56,510 nucleotides of DNA from Balneolaceae bacterium UBA3186 (lineage in GTDB: Bacteria > Bacteroidota > Rhodothermia > Balneolales > Balneolaceae): positions 891 through 57,400 of the forward strand of contig DEXK01000016.1 in the NCBI GenBank assembly GCA_002364085.1, read 5' to 3'. This document shows, one piece after another, positions 1 to 9,106 of the stretch. The notes beneath the pieces were generated by a model. The model searched no databases, had not been told where the DNA came from, and saw only the letters and a program-made list of their open reading frames with translations. Within the stretch, counting starts at the first letter, position 1, and each line of letters opens with the position of its first letter. The translations under genes and the position numbers were made by a program.

Positions 1-114
1 GGGACGGGGGTGGGTCAGCAAACGGAGCTTTGTTGTTGTTCGAACTGAAGTCCTCACTGGTGAACTTGACTGGGAAAGTTCAATATGATTGAGGTTTGCT
101 CAGGTACGCCAGCC

Positions 115-128
115 AGGGCTTCAGCCCT
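115..128. repeat. Short palindrome, dispersed-repeat fragment
   Basis: AGGGCT-tc-AGCCCT forms a 6-bp hairpin with a two-base loop just downstream of the VOC gene (which is read leftwards). The same design, AGGACT-aa-AGTCCT, occurs at 56463-56476 near the other edge of the window. I see nothing else in positions 1-130. Confidence 0.4.
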
Positions 129-130
129 AC

Positions 131-616
131 CTAATCCAGTTCCGCAAGTAAGCTTTTGATATCAAGAGGTTTTGTGAACATATCAACTGAGCCATCTTCT
201 TTTTTAGGCCATTGCTCTTTAGGTCTGTCCCAATATAACTCAACTCCATTCCCATCAGGATCGTCGAGATATAAAGCTTCCGAAACACCATGATCAGAGG
301 CTCCTGCAATCGGGTACTTTTTATCCTGCAATCGTTGGAAAATTTCTGCCAGATCTTTTTTAGAAGGATATAGAATTGCAGTATGAAATAATCCCGGGGT
401 ATTTTTAGGGGCTGGTTTGGAATTTTCACTAAACCAAGTATTTAGTCCAATATGATGATGATATCCACCGGCTGAAATAAAAGCAGCTTGATCTCCATAG
501 GAGGTCATGAGTTCGAAACCTAACAAGTCGCAATAAAACTCAAGGGAGCGATCAAGATCAGAGACTTTCAAATGAACGTGGCCAATGGAAGTTTTATGAG
601 GAATTTTATACGACAT
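131..616 (-). CDS. VOC-family (glyoxalase/extradiol dioxygenase) protein
   Basis: This 161-residue protein has the vicinal-oxygen-chelate fold signature in two halves. The first half contains IGHVHLKVSDLDRSLEFY (about residues 11-28) and the second GLFHTAILYPS and DDPDGNGVELYWD. Likely metal ligands are H13, H78 and E126, with a conserved His in SDHGVSEALY near residue 109. The pattern resembles CatE-type catechol 2,3-dioxygenases more than lactoylglutathione lyase, but the substrate cannot be read from sequence. It appears to be cytoplasmic. It is separated from the upstream M28 gene by a terminator at 651-679, so it is probably a single-gene unit. Family assignment is firm; the reaction is inference. 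Confidence 0.85.
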   Translation of the reverse strand: MSYKIPHKTSIGHVHLKVSDLDRSLEFYCDLLGFELMTSYGDQAAFISAGGYHHHIGLNTWFSENSKPAPKNTPGLFHTAILYPSKKDLAEIFQRLQDKKYPIAGASDHGVSEALYLDDPDGNGVELYWDRPKEQWPKKEDGSVDMFTKPLDIKSLLAELD

Positions 617-650
617 AGCACAATGGTTTAATGAAGAATTTCCAAAATAA

Positions 651-679
651 AAAAAGCCTTCTCAAAAAGAAGGCTTTTT
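651..679 (-). terminator. Rho-independent terminator of the M28 peptidase gene
   Basis: A perfect 12-bp stem (651-662 with 668-679) and a five-base loop. Each arm starts or ends in five A or T, so it can work in both directions. It lies 34 bases past the stop of the M28 gene on the minus strand. Confidence 0.8.
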
Positions 680-712
680 AAATAAAATGAAATTAAATCA
701 GACAATCAGGGA

Positions 713-2275
713 TCAGTTGCCACCGTCTCTGTTTGCTGATCTTGGAGTAGGCCAGGTCATTTGCTCGCCCGTTCTTCGGTTTATAGGAAGAACTGCTCTG
801 TCTCTTGGGAAAGTTTCAGGATCTTCGCTAGCCATATAAGTTAACACAGCAGTTAGAATGGCATTGTTACGAACATCATCAAAAACGATCTTATCATAAG
901 TGTCACGATTTGTGTGCCAAGTGTAGTTCCAGTAGCTCCAGCTTAATGAGCTTAGAGAAAACCCTGGAGCGCCTGCGGCTATGAAAGAAGCGTAGTCAGA
1001 GCCACCACCACCGGGTGTGCCGGGAAAAGTTGTTTCTATATGTCTGCTGATGTCATTTGGTACTGCTTCCAACCAACGGCCTAAGAACTCATAAGAATGA
1101 AGGAATCCCTGACCTGATAATCTAACTACACGTCCCGTTCCGTTATCCTGATTGAATAGTGCTTGTAAGTTTTCAACAACTTCGGGGTTGTCTTCAACAA
1201 AAGCTCTTGAGCCATTCAATCCTTGTTCTTCGCTTCCCCAAAGTCCAACAATAATAGTTCTTTTCGGATTATGATATACTTTTTTCAAAATACGAGCTGC
1301 TTCCATCATAGTAATAGAACCTGTTCCGTTATCAGTTGCACCGGTTCCGCCATCCCATGAATCAAAATGAGCAGAAAGTACGATATACTCATCAGGCTTT
1401 TCTGTACCGGGAATAGTGGCGATGGTATTGAACGTTTCTACTTTACCCAGTTCTTTAGAAGTAGCGTTAACATGAATTTTAGGTTTATCACCATATTCTG
1501 TTAATCTATAAAGCAATCCATAATCTTCAAGAGAAAGATCAACTGTAGGTATTTTCTGAGTGCTGGAACTAAAGATCTTATTTACACCAAATCCTGATGA
1601 CCATCTGGACTGAATGATTCCAACGGCTCCAGCTTCTTCAAGCGCTGCAATAATTGTTCGTGAATTATAGCCTGTGTTGTTGATTCGTTCTCTCCAAGCC
1701 TGAGCTTGAGCAGATCGCTCTGCTTTCATTTTTTCAAATGATTCTTCAGTAGCGAATTCTTCCCAGTTGTAATCCGGTCTTCCGGTAGGTTGGTGCATTG
1801 AAACTAGTACATATTTTCCTTTAGCATTCTTTAACCAAGCTTCAAATTCTTCCTTGTTTTCAACTTCAGGAATAATTACAGTTTCTGCTTCAACGCCGTT
1901 CTTTTTTGTTCCCGGGCTCCAAGCCAGAATCATTCCCTCCATGGTTACTGTTCTTGGATGTGTGAGATCGATATGTGTAATACCTCGTTCCCAACCACGC
2001 CATTCTCCGAATTGTTGTTTTTCTGCTTCAATTCCCCATTCTTTGAATGTATCTACTGCCCAGTTATGAGCTTTCAGCTGTTGTGGAGTTCCAACCAAAC
2101 GTGGCCCGATTACGTCAAGTAATTCGTGAGCAAGTTTTTCCAGATGCGAATTCTCATTAGCTTCTTTTACGATCATATCTACCACTTCTTCAGTGGTTTG
2201 TGCTACTGCCATTGTGCTTGTTAGCATAATAACAGCTAGAAATAGTTTCAGTGTTCTTTTCACTTTCACCCTCAT
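713..2275 (-). CDS. Secreted M28-family zinc aminopeptidase/carboxypeptidase
   Basis: This 520-residue protein has a signal peptide ending near VAQ (about residue 26), so it is exported. The M28 catalytic set is readable: H303 and D305 (HFDSWDGG), D315 (GATDNGTGS), E349/E350 (WGSEEQGL), D377 (FNQDNG) and H454 (YTWHTNRDTYD). Together they form the two-zinc site that removes terminal residues from peptides. A PA-type insert probably occupies residues 115-260. The start is not certain: a GTG at codon 5 with AGGG eight bases upstream would shorten the protein by four residues without harming the signal peptide. A possible promoter (TTG, 17 bp, TAATTTTT) sits so close to the ATG that it would favour the later start. 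Confidence 0.9.
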   Translation of the reverse strand: MRVKVKRTLKLFLAVIMLTSTMAVAQTTEEVVDMIVKEANENSHLEKLAHELLDVIGPRLVGTPQQLKAHNWAVDTFKEWGIEAEKQQFGEWRGWERGITHIDLTHPRTVTMEGMILAWSPGTKKNGVEAETVIIPEVENKEEFEAWLKNAKGKYVLVSMHQPTGRPDYNWEEFATEESFEKMKAERSAQAQAWRERINNTGYNSRTIIAALEEAGAVGIIQSRWSSGFGVNKIFSSSTQKIPTVDLSLEDYGLLYRLTEYGDKPKIHVNATSKELGKVETFNTIATIPGTEKPDEYIVLSAHFDSWDGGTGATDNGTGSITMMEAARILKKVYHNPKRTIIVGLWGSEEQGLNGSRAFVEDNPEVVENLQALFNQDNGTGRVVRLSGQGFLHSYEFLGRWLEAVPNDISRHIETTFPGTPGGGGSDYASFIAAGAPGFSLSSLSWSYWNYTWHTNRDTYDKIVFDDVRNNAILTAVLTYMASEDPETFPRDRAVLPINRRTGEQMTWPTPRSANRDGGN

Positions 2276-2364
2276 TAAAATTAAAAATTAGTTGGCGAGA
2301 ATATATCCAAGAAATGAGTAAGGGAAGAGAGCGATAACTTTTTTTAACAGTTTACTTAAATAAA

Positions 2365-2395
2365 AAAACCTCCAACTCTATCGAGCGGAGGTTTT
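2365..2395 (-). terminator. Terminator-like hairpin downstream of sucD
   Basis: AAAACCTCC (2365-2373) pairs with GGAGGTTTT (2387-2395) across a 13-base loop, flanked by A and T runs. It is read after sucD on the minus strand, on the far side of the repeat at 2425-2515. Confidence 0.6.
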
Positions 2396-2424
2396 AAAAT
2401 TCTTCCTTAGAAACTCTAAGTAAT

Positions 2425-2515
2425 GTCATTTCTGCAAAGGCAGGAATCTGGGTTTCTTTTAAAACTACTAAACTTTAAAAGCTATCCAGATCTCAGGCAT
2501 TCGCCGTGAGATGAC
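2425..2515. repeat. GTCAT...ATGAC dispersed repeat (REP-like pair)
   Basis: The 91-base segment starts GTCATTTCTGC and ends GTGAGATGAC, with AATCTGG near 2446 mirrored by CCAGAT near 2486. Each end also folds on itself (TCTGC-aaag-GCAGG). It is non-coding, lies between sucD and its probable terminator, and has the same outline as the units at 28954-29362 and 37440-37523. Confidence 0.55.
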
Positions 2516-2541
2516 CCATTCAATTATTTATTATAATCCAA

Positions 2542-3417
2542 TCAAGCAGTTTCCAGCATTTTCTTTAACGTAACGCCAATTTCAGCGGGGCTGTCTACTA
2601 CAGTGATACCAGCTTCTCTCAAAGCTTCTTTTTTAGCCTGAGCAGTTCCTTTACCACCTGAAATAATTGCACCTGCATGTCCCATACGTCGTCCCGGAGG
2701 CGCTGTTGAGCCTGCAATAAATGCTACAACAGGTTTGTCAACGTTTTCAGCGATATAAGCAGCAGCTTCTTCTTCAGCAGAACCACCAATTTCACCAATA
2801 AGTACAATTGCTTCAGTATCCGGATCTGCTTGCAGCATTTTAACAGCGTCAAGGTGAGTTGTTCCAATTACAGGATCTCCACCAATTCCGATTGCAGTAC
2901 TTTGCCCTAAACCTTCTTTAGTTAACTGATCAACTGCTTCGTAGGTCAAAGTTCCTGATCTCGAGATCAAACCAACTTTTCCTTTTAGGAAAATACTTCC
3001 GGGCATAATACCAACTTTTGCTTCACCGGGAGTAATAAGACCAGGACAATTTGGTCCTACAAGTACCGCTCCATGGCTTTTAACAACTTGCTTGGCCACG
3101 ATCATGTCTTTAACAGGGATTCCTTCAGTAATACAAATGATCACTTTGATGCCCGCAAAAGCGGCTTCAGTGATAGCATCGCCTGCAAATGCGGGTGGTA
3201 CAAAAATGATGGATGTATTAGCCTGAACTTGTTCAACAGCTTCAGCAACAGTGTTAAATACAGGTCTGTCAAGATGAGATTGACCGCCTTTACCTGGGGT
3301 AACTCCACCGACAACATTAGTTCCATATTCGATCATTTGACCTGCGTGAAAACTTCCTTCACTTCCGGTAAAACCCTGTACGATCAATCGGGTATCATTT
3401 CCTACTAATACGCTCAT
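2542..3417 (-). CDS. sucD: Succinyl-CoA ligase (ADP-forming) subunit alpha
   Basis: A full-length alpha subunit of 291 residues (the family is about 290). It has the N-terminal CoA-binding fold (VQGFTGSEGSFH, GVTPGKGG), the central ligase signature (GPNCPGLITPGEAKVG) and the phosphorylated active-site histidine in MGHAGAIISGG (H247). The enzyme interconverts succinyl-CoA and succinate with substrate-level phosphorylation in the TCA cycle. The beta subunit gene (sucC) is not in this window, so the two are unlinked here. It is transcribed away from dnaG with a 166-bp divergent spacer. Confidence 0.97.
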   Translation of the reverse strand: MSVLVGNDTRLIVQGFTGSEGSFHAGQMIEYGTNVVGGVTPGKGGQSHLDRPVFNTVAEAVEQVQANTSIIFVPPAFAGDAITEAAFAGIKVIICITEGIPVKDMIVAKQVVKSHGAVLVGPNCPGLITPGEAKVGIMPGSIFLKGKVGLISRSGTLTYEAVDQLTKEGLGQSTAIGIGGDPVIGTTHLDAVKMLQADPDTEAIVLIGEIGGSAEEEAAAYIAENVDKPVVAFIAGSTAPPGRRMGHAGAIISGGKGTAQAKKEALREAGITVVDSPAEIGVTLKKMLETA

Positions 3418-3502
3418 TTTTGTTCTTTAACGTTCAAATTTTTGTGCGTTGGAATATACCATCATTGCATGGCAATGGAAAGCGCTTTTAAGGATAGTTA
3501 AC

Positions 3503-3556
3503 GGTTATTAGTTATTGGATAATGACTGAATAACTAATAACCATTATCCAATAACT
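3503..3556. repeat. Alternative-pairing inverted repeats between sucD and dnaG
   Basis: 3503-3516 (GGTTATTAGTTATT) is the perfect reverse complement of 3529-3542. In addition, 3510-3524 is the perfect complement of 3542-3556. The two hairpins share bases and cannot form together. The same vocabulary (TTAGTTATTGG / TAACTAATAACC) recurs at 5598-5607 and 19971-20022. Confidence 0.6.
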
Positions 3557-3583
3557 GAATTTCAAAATCCGTATAATCACAAC

Positions 3584-5599
3584 ATGATAACCGACGACAA
3601 AAAAGAGGAAGTTCGCGACGCTGCTGATATAGTGGAGGTTGTGGGTGACTATGTAAAGCTGAAGCGCTCAGGGAGTGGTTTCACGGGTTTGTGTCCTTAT
3701 CATGATGAAAAGACTCCCTCTTTTAACGTAACACCGAGATTGGGCATTTATAAGTGTTTTGGTTGTGGTGAGTCCGGCGATGTATTCAAATTTGTGATGG
3801 ATCAGGATGGGATTGGTTTTACTGAAGCAGTTCGTCAGCTTGCAGATCGATACGGAGTTTTTATCCCTGAAGAAGAAAGTAATGAACCTTCTGAAAGCCT
3901 TCAGCAAAAAGAAGGAATTTACCACGCCTTAAAATTCGCAGGGATTTATTTCTACAGAAATCTTATTGAGAATCCGGATGCGGAGAAAGCTTTAAAGTAT
4001 CTGGATAATCGTGGGTATAACCGGGAAGTGTTTAAAAAATATGGGTTGGGTTACGCTCCTACGGGCGGAAGTGATCTTTACAAAGCAGCTCAGAACGCAG
4101 GAATATCTGAAGAATATTTAGTAGAAGCTGATTTGATCAAACCCAGTCAACGTGGAGAAGGTTATTACGATACTTTTCGTGGACGATTGATGTTTCCCAT
4201 CTTTGGAACTACAGGAAAAGTGATCGCTTTTGCAGGAAGAGTGCTTGGTAACGAAAAAACAGCTAAGTACATCAATTCTGCACAGACCAAAGTGTACAAT
4301 AAAAGTGAAGTTGTATACGGGGTTAATTTCGCAAAGAATGAGATCCGTAAAAACAAAGAAGTGATCCTGGTTGAAGGATATACTGATGTGATCACTTTGA
4401 ATGAGCACGGTATTAAAAATGTGGTGGCAAGTTCGGGAACAGCATTAACTCCCGGGCAAATGAAGATTTTGAATCGCTATGGCGAAAAGATCATTATGAT
4501 CTACGATGCGGACAATGCTGGTCAGGCAGCAATGAAAAGAGGAATTGATATTGCCCTAGCTCAGGGGATGGAAGTTCAATTACTAGAACTACCAGATGGG
4601 GAAGATCCCGATTCGTTTGTAAAGCAGTTTGGAAAAGAATCTTTCGATGAACTCAAAAGCAAAGAGGCTTTAGATTTTGTGGATTTTCTTCTATTGAAAG
4701 CGGATGAAGAAGGTCGGCTTAAAAATCCTGTTCAGGTTGGTAAAGTTATTTCGGAGATTCTACAGGCTATTGCTAGTATCAAAGAGTCCATTCAGCGCCA
4801 AATTTATGTTCAACATCTTCATCAGAAAACTCAACAATATAGAAAGGGAAGTGATCGGGAGCTTTTTACTGAGCTGGAGCGTGTTATGGCTCAAAAAATG
4901 CAGGAAGATTCCCGAGACCGTAGAAGAGAAGAACTTAGAGATTCAAGATTAGAGCAAGAGCAAAACGATGGAGATCCTGGAATTGAAGGAGCTGTAGGAA
5001 ATCTTCAAACTAAAACAACAAGGAATACCTCTCCTGCTAAAAAACCATCCTCTGAAAAAGAACTGATTAGATTGATGATCACTTATGGGAGAGATATGGT
5101 TGAATACATTTGCTCTTTTACGAATGAAAAGCTTTTCGAAGATGAAGAATTGAAAATGTTTTATGTGGATATTCTTGGTCGATACAAAGAAGAGAAAGAA
5201 ATATCTATTCAAGTGTATTCAGCAAAGCAGGAACCTTTTCCAAGATTAGTAGGCGATGTACTATTGGAGCAATATTCGCCAAGCGAAAGACATCAAGAGA
5301 AAGTAGGGTTGAAATACGAAAAGGATAAAAATCCTTATCGAACGGCTAAAAGTACTATGAAAGCTATGGAATTAGCGTTTTTTAAGAGAAAACTAGCAGA
5401 ACTCTCTGAACGATTTGGAAGATCAGATTCTCAGGATGAGAAGAAAAAGATCATGACTTCGCAAACCAAAATTCAGGAAAAAGTTACTAAATTAACTACC
5501 ACTTATTCTGATGATTATTATCCCGATCCACCACAGGAATCAGATAATGTTGTGAACGAAAAGAAGTTTGAATACAAGATGAAAAGCGACAGGAATTAG
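3584..5599 (+). CDS. dnaG: DNA primase
   Basis: A 671-residue primase that makes RNA primers at the replication fork. The N-terminal CHC2 zinc finger has ligands C37, H40, C58 and C61 (GLCPYHDEKTPSF, YKCFGCGESGD). The RNA polymerase core follows, and the Toprim domain begins at ILVEGYTDVI near residue 263 with the DxD-type IYDADNAGQAA near residue 308. The C-terminal 230 residues are charged and correspond to the helicase-interaction region, which is only weakly conserved. I see no rpoD nearby, so this is not the classic rpsU-dnaG-rpoD operon. The start matches the usual position just before the zinc finger. Confidence 0.97.
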   Translation: MITDDKKEEVRDAADIVEVVGDYVKLKRSGSGFTGLCPYHDEKTPSFNVTPRLGIYKCFGCGESGDVFKFVMDQDGIGFTEAVRQLADRYGVFIPEEESNEPSESLQQKEGIYHALKFAGIYFYRNLIENPDAEKALKYLDNRGYNREVFKKYGLGYAPTGGSDLYKAAQNAGISEEYLVEADLIKPSQRGEGYYDTFRGRLMFPIFGTTGKVIAFAGRVLGNEKTAKYINSAQTKVYNKSEVVYGVNFAKNEIRKNKEVILVEGYTDVITLNEHGIKNVVASSGTALTPGQMKILNRYGEKIIMIYDADNAGQAAMKRGIDIALAQGMEVQLLELPDGEDPDSFVKQFGKESFDELKSKEALDFVDFLLLKADEEGRLKNPVQVGKVISEILQAIASIKESIQRQIYVQHLHQKTQQYRKGSDRELFTELERVMAQKMQEDSRDRRREELRDSRLEQEQNDGDPGIEGAVGNLQTKTTRNTSPAKKPSSEKELIRLMITYGRDMVEYICSFTNEKLFEDEELKMFYVDILGRYKEEKEISIQVYSAKQEPFPRLVGDVLLEQYSPSERHQEKVGLKYEKDKNPYRTAKSTMKAMELAFFKRKLAELSERFGRSDSQDEKKKIMTSQTKIQEKVTKLTTTYSDDYYPDPPQESDNVVNEKKFEYKMKSDRN

Positions 5600-5611
5600 T
5601 TATTGGTGACA

Positions 5612-5655
5612 AGTGTTAAGTGTTTAGTTTGCACATAAACTAAACACTTAACACT
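5612..5655. repeat. Perfect 19-bp inverted repeat between dnaG and the aldehyde dehydrogenase
   Basis: 5612-5630 and 5637-5655 are perfect reverse complements with a six-base loop (gcacat). The arms are built from AGTGTTAAGTG and TTTAGTTT. There is no T run, so it is a weak terminator at best. It ends 20 bases before the next start codon and could affect the level of read-through into it. Confidence 0.65.
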
Positions 5656-5675
5656 AAAAACTGAGCACTACTAAA

Positions 5676-7037
5676 ATGAAGACCATCAATCCAGCTACCG
5701 GAAAAGTAATTAAAGAATATTCGGAAATGAGCTTTGAAGAAGTTTCCGGTATCATTTACAGGGCGAATATTGCTCAGAAACAATGGAAGGATAAGAGCTT
5801 TACAAATCGGTCGGTAAATCTTAATAAGATCGCTAAATCTCTAAAAGAGAATAAGCAGGAATTAGGTGAATTGATGTCAACTGAAATGGGAAAGCCTCTT
5901 TCTCAATCGATCGGCGAAATAGAAAAATGTGCATGGGTTTGTGAATATTATGCGGAAAATGCAGAAGATTTTCTATCTGATGATTCTGTTGAAACAGATG
6001 CTTCAAAGAGTTATGTGACTTTCAATCCGCTCGGAACAGTGCTTTCAATTATGCCATGGAATTTTCCGTTCTGGCAGTTATTCCGTTTCGCAGCTCCTGC
6101 TCTCATGGCGGGTAATGCAGTGATTCTTAGTCATTCCGAAAATGTAACAGGTTGTGCACTGGAAATTGAAAAGATCATACATACTTCAGGAATTCCTGCT
6201 GACCTTTTCCGTACAATTTTAGTGCAAAATGAAAACATGAAGCCCGTAATTCAGCATAATGGAATTGCAGCAGTTACATTGACGGGAAGCACCAGAGCAG
6301 GAAAAATTGTGGCTTCGCAAGCTGGAGAAGCGTTAAAGAAAACAGTCTTGGAACTCGGAGGTAGTGACCCTTCTATTATTTTAGCTGATGCAGATATAAA
6401 ACAAGCAGCGGAAAGTTGTGTGAATTCGAGAACATTGAACAGTGGACAAAGTTGTATTGCAGCTAAGCGGTTCGTAGTTGTAGAAGAAGTATATGATGAA
6501 TTCGTTTCTGAATTCAAAAAGTTGATGGAATCCAAGAAAGTAGGCGACCCTTTTGATGAAGCCACTGATATTGGACCAATGGCAAGAGAAGATCTCAGAG
6601 ATGGTTTACATGAACAGGTTCAGAAAAGTATTGAAGCCGGTGCAAACTGTATTTTAGGTGGAGAAAAACCTGGAGCGGCGGGGTCATTTTATCCAGTTAC
6701 TATTCTTGAAAATGTGACCAAAGGAATGCCTGCTTACGATGAGGAGTTATTCGGACCTGTTGCCTCGATCATAAAAGTTCAGGACGAAGAGGAAGCTGTA
6801 CAAGTAGCTAATGATTCTATTTATGGGTTGGGAGCTTCTATTTACTCTAAAGATGTTGAAAAAGCAGAGAAAATAGCCGCTGAGCAGTTGGAAGCAGGAT
6901 GTTGTTTTGTGAATGAATTCGTTAAATCTGATCCAAGACTTCCATTTGGTGGGATCAAACAGTCAGGTTATGGACGAGAACTAGGCTTGTATGGAATTCG
7001 AGAGTTTGTAAATACGAAGACGGTGTATGTAAAGTGA
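5676..7037 (+). CDS. NAD(P)-dependent succinate-semialdehyde dehydrogenase family protein
   Basis: An aldehyde dehydrogenase of 453 residues, the length of the short SSADH group found in Bacteroidota and actinobacteria. Visible residues are N129 (MPWNFPFWQ), the general base E227 (LELGGSDP) and the catalytic C260 (NSGQSCIAAKRF). The likely reaction is succinate semialdehyde to succinate, feeding the TCA cycle. One oddity: the coenzyme-binding lysine usually found in the V-L-K-H-A strand is replaced by serine (ILSHSENV, about S152), which may change NADP preference. It follows dnaG by 76 bases in the same direction but is functionally unrelated. Confidence 0.85.
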   Translation: MKTINPATGKVIKEYSEMSFEEVSGIIYRANIAQKQWKDKSFTNRSVNLNKIAKSLKENKQELGELMSTEMGKPLSQSIGEIEKCAWVCEYYAENAEDFLSDDSVETDASKSYVTFNPLGTVLSIMPWNFPFWQLFRFAAPALMAGNAVILSHSENVTGCALEIEKIIHTSGIPADLFRTILVQNENMKPVIQHNGIAAVTLTGSTRAGKIVASQAGEALKKTVLELGGSDPSIILADADIKQAAESCVNSRTLNSGQSCIAAKRFVVVEEVYDEFVSEFKKLMESKKVGDPFDEATDIGPMAREDLRDGLHEQVQKSIEAGANCILGGEKPGAAGSFYPVTILENVTKGMPAYDEELFGPVASIIKVQDEEEAVQVANDSIYGLGASIYSKDVEKAEKIAAEQLEAGCCFVNEFVKSDPRLPFGGIKQSGYGRELGLYGIREFVNTKTVYVK

Positions 7038-7110
7038 AGTAGAATTAGGAATAAGTAAATATGGGAATTAGAAATAATTGAATAGCTATTCCTAATTCCT
7101 ATATTCCTAA

Positions 7111-9015
7111 TTATTCTCCACCATCCTTCATGTTGCCAACACCCGCTGAAGCTTCGCCTTTAGCCAATGCATGTAATTTGTCTACAGCATCCCAAAGTGT
7201 CATGGCTTCTTTCAGGGTTTCATCGAACACATCATTTACGATAGGGTAGAACGATTTCATGCCCCAAACTTGTCGTGCAAGTTCAGCTTTCATTCTTCCT
7301 TCGCTCATCCAGGCTACTTCTTCAAAATGTCCAACAGGGACAAATAATGAGTCTTTTCTGAATTTAGGAGTATCAACGGTGTCAGTAATAACTAATCCTT
7401 TTTCGATCAATGAAGCTTTAAATTCAGCAATATTCTTTTCTTCCCAATTGAAATCAGTACGGAATTTTTCGAAATCATTTTCCCATTTTCCACGGAATTC
7501 GTCTCCATTTTCATCTAAGTAAGAACGCACGTAATCAAAGGCAGCTCTTTTACGAATGGCAAAGTTAATAACATAACCGGAACGGGTAGTATCATCAGGT
7601 ATGATATAATCAGGTACAATACCACCGCCACCATAAACTGTTCTGCCGGCATCCGTTTTATATTTGAGTGAATCTGGAATTTGGTCTGAAAACTCTATTG
7701 CATCACTCATAGCATTTTGTCTGCGGTAGATCTCGTAAGCATATTCTTCACCACCACCTTCAACAAAAGGTTTTTGAATTAAACGACCAGATGGAGTGTA
7801 GTATCTTGAAATAGTCACTCGCACATTGCTGTTATCGATCAATTCATATTGTTGTTGAACCAATCCTTTACCAAAGGTTCTTTTACCAACAATTAATCCA
7901 CGATCGTGATCCTGAAGTGCACCGGAAACGATCTCACTAGCAGAAGCGGCTCCTTCATCAACCAAAACGATAACAGGTTTGCCCTGATATTCGCCACTCT
8001 TTCTTGAAAAATAATCTCCGTCAAATCTGCTGTGCTTACTTTTTGTAGAAACCAGAGAGGTTCCGCGAGGAAAAAATTCTTCTGCAATCGCAATAGCTTG
8101 TCCTAAATACCCGCCCGGATTTCCACGCAAGTCTAGTACCAACCTTTCCATTCCCTGAGATTTTAACTCTTTTGAAGCTTCCATAAACTCTTGATGAGTA
8201 GTAGCTGCGAATCGGTTAATTTTAATATATCCGGTTTGTTCGTCTAACATATAGGAAGTGTCAACCGTGTATAAAGGGATGTCATCGCGTTCAATCGTAA
8301 AATAAAGGGGAGAGGATACTCCTGGTCTTACAATAGTTACTTTAACTTTAGAGCCTTTTTCACCGCGGAGGTTTTTCAAAACTTGTTCATTTGTAAAACC
8401 AACAGCATTGCTGTCTTCAATAGCTACGATTCTGTCACCGGAACGAATTCCTAACTGATCGCTTGGGCCACCTGAAATTGCTGTTACAACCGTGATGGTA
8501 TCCTGAATAATATTGAACTGTACACCAATGCCTTGAAATTTTCCTGCAAATTCTTCCTGAACGCGTTCGCTGTCTTCCGGCTCAATGTAAACTGAATGCG
8601 GATCTAAAGTTGAAAACAGACCACGAATAGCAAATTCAGTCAGTTTGGTCATGTTTTCATCTTTCGTATTATTTGAAACATAAAAATAAGCCTTTTCAAA
8701 ATTGGTAAAGGCGTCGGTAATGGAATTGATCTTTAAACCCGGAAAAGTAGTATCAACGGGAGTCGATTCGATCTTTAATGTAGAATCTTTAATATGCGTT
8801 ACAAATTCTTTGATGCTGACTTTATACATTTTATCTAGATCAGCTTCGCTAAAGTAATTGGCTACTATGCTTCGGGTTGCCTGTGCATATTTTATGATAT
8901 TAGTTTCATCATCATTAGCAGTTGCTTTAACAACAGAATCAGCGCCGGTGAATTTTACAAGCGCCAAAATTATTACGATGACTATTTGTGGGGCAATAAA
9001 TTTTTTTAACGTCAT
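7111..9015 (-). CDS. C-terminal processing serine protease (S41, CtpA/Prc type)
   Basis: This 634-residue protein has an N-terminal hydrophobic segment (residues 9-24) that acts as signal or anchor, so the protease faces the periplasm. The order is a helical N-domain, a PDZ domain (about 150-240, with FQGIGVQF and GDRIVAIED) and the S41 catalytic domain. The catalytic pair is S358 (DEGAASASEIV) and K383 (GKRTFGKGLVQQQ), and the substrate strand motif LDLRGNPGG lies near residue 298. The long C-terminal tail (500-634) fits the tail-specific protease subtype, which trims or degrades envelope proteins from their C-termini. It carries its own promoter at 9045-9072, so it is probably not co-transcribed with hslVU. 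Confidence 0.93.
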   Translation of the reverse strand: MTLKKFIAPQIVIVIILALVKFTGADSVVKATANDDETNIIKYAQATRSIVANYFSEADLDKMYKVSIKEFVTHIKDSTLKIESTPVDTTFPGLKINSITDAFTNFEKAYFYVSNNTKDENMTKLTEFAIRGLFSTLDPHSVYIEPEDSERVQEEFAGKFQGIGVQFNIIQDTITVVTAISGGPSDQLGIRSGDRIVAIEDSNAVGFTNEQVLKNLRGEKGSKVKVTIVRPGVSSPLYFTIERDDIPLYTVDTSYMLDEQTGYIKINRFAATTHQEFMEASKELKSQGMERLVLDLRGNPGGYLGQAIAIAEEFFPRGTSLVSTKSKHSRFDGDYFSRKSGEYQGKPVIVLVDEGAASASEIVSGALQDHDRGLIVGKRTFGKGLVQQQYELIDNSNVRVTISRYYTPSGRLIQKPFVEGGGEEYAYEIYRRQNAMSDAIEFSDQIPDSLKYKTDAGRTVYGGGGIVPDYIIPDDTTRSGYVINFAIRKRAAFDYVRSYLDENGDEFRGKWENDFEKFRTDFNWEEKNIAEFKASLIEKGLVITDTVDTPKFRKDSLFVPVGHFEEVAWMSEGRMKAELARQVWGMKSFYPIVNDVFDETLKEAMTLWDAVDKLHALAKGEASAGVGNMKDGGE

Positions 9016-9044
9016 ATTCAGTTCAATTGTTTGTTACACTAACT

Positions 9045-9072
9045 CAAAAGTATAACAAAATGTTTCATTCAA
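9045..9072 (-). promoter_or_regulatory. Bacteroidota-type promoter of the S41 protease gene
   Basis: On the minus strand TTG (9070-9072), a 17-bp spacer and TACTTTTG (9045-9052, perfect TAnnTTTG) precede the start codon by about 30 bases. This matches the -33/-7 promoter known for the phylum. Confidence 0.5.
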
Positions 9073-9106
9073 GTGGATTGTAATAAATAAACTGCTTTAA
9101 TGCCCA

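Noticed and set aside
127..429. Second minus-strand frame inside the VOC gene
   Set aside because: Out-of-frame shadow of a well supported gene.
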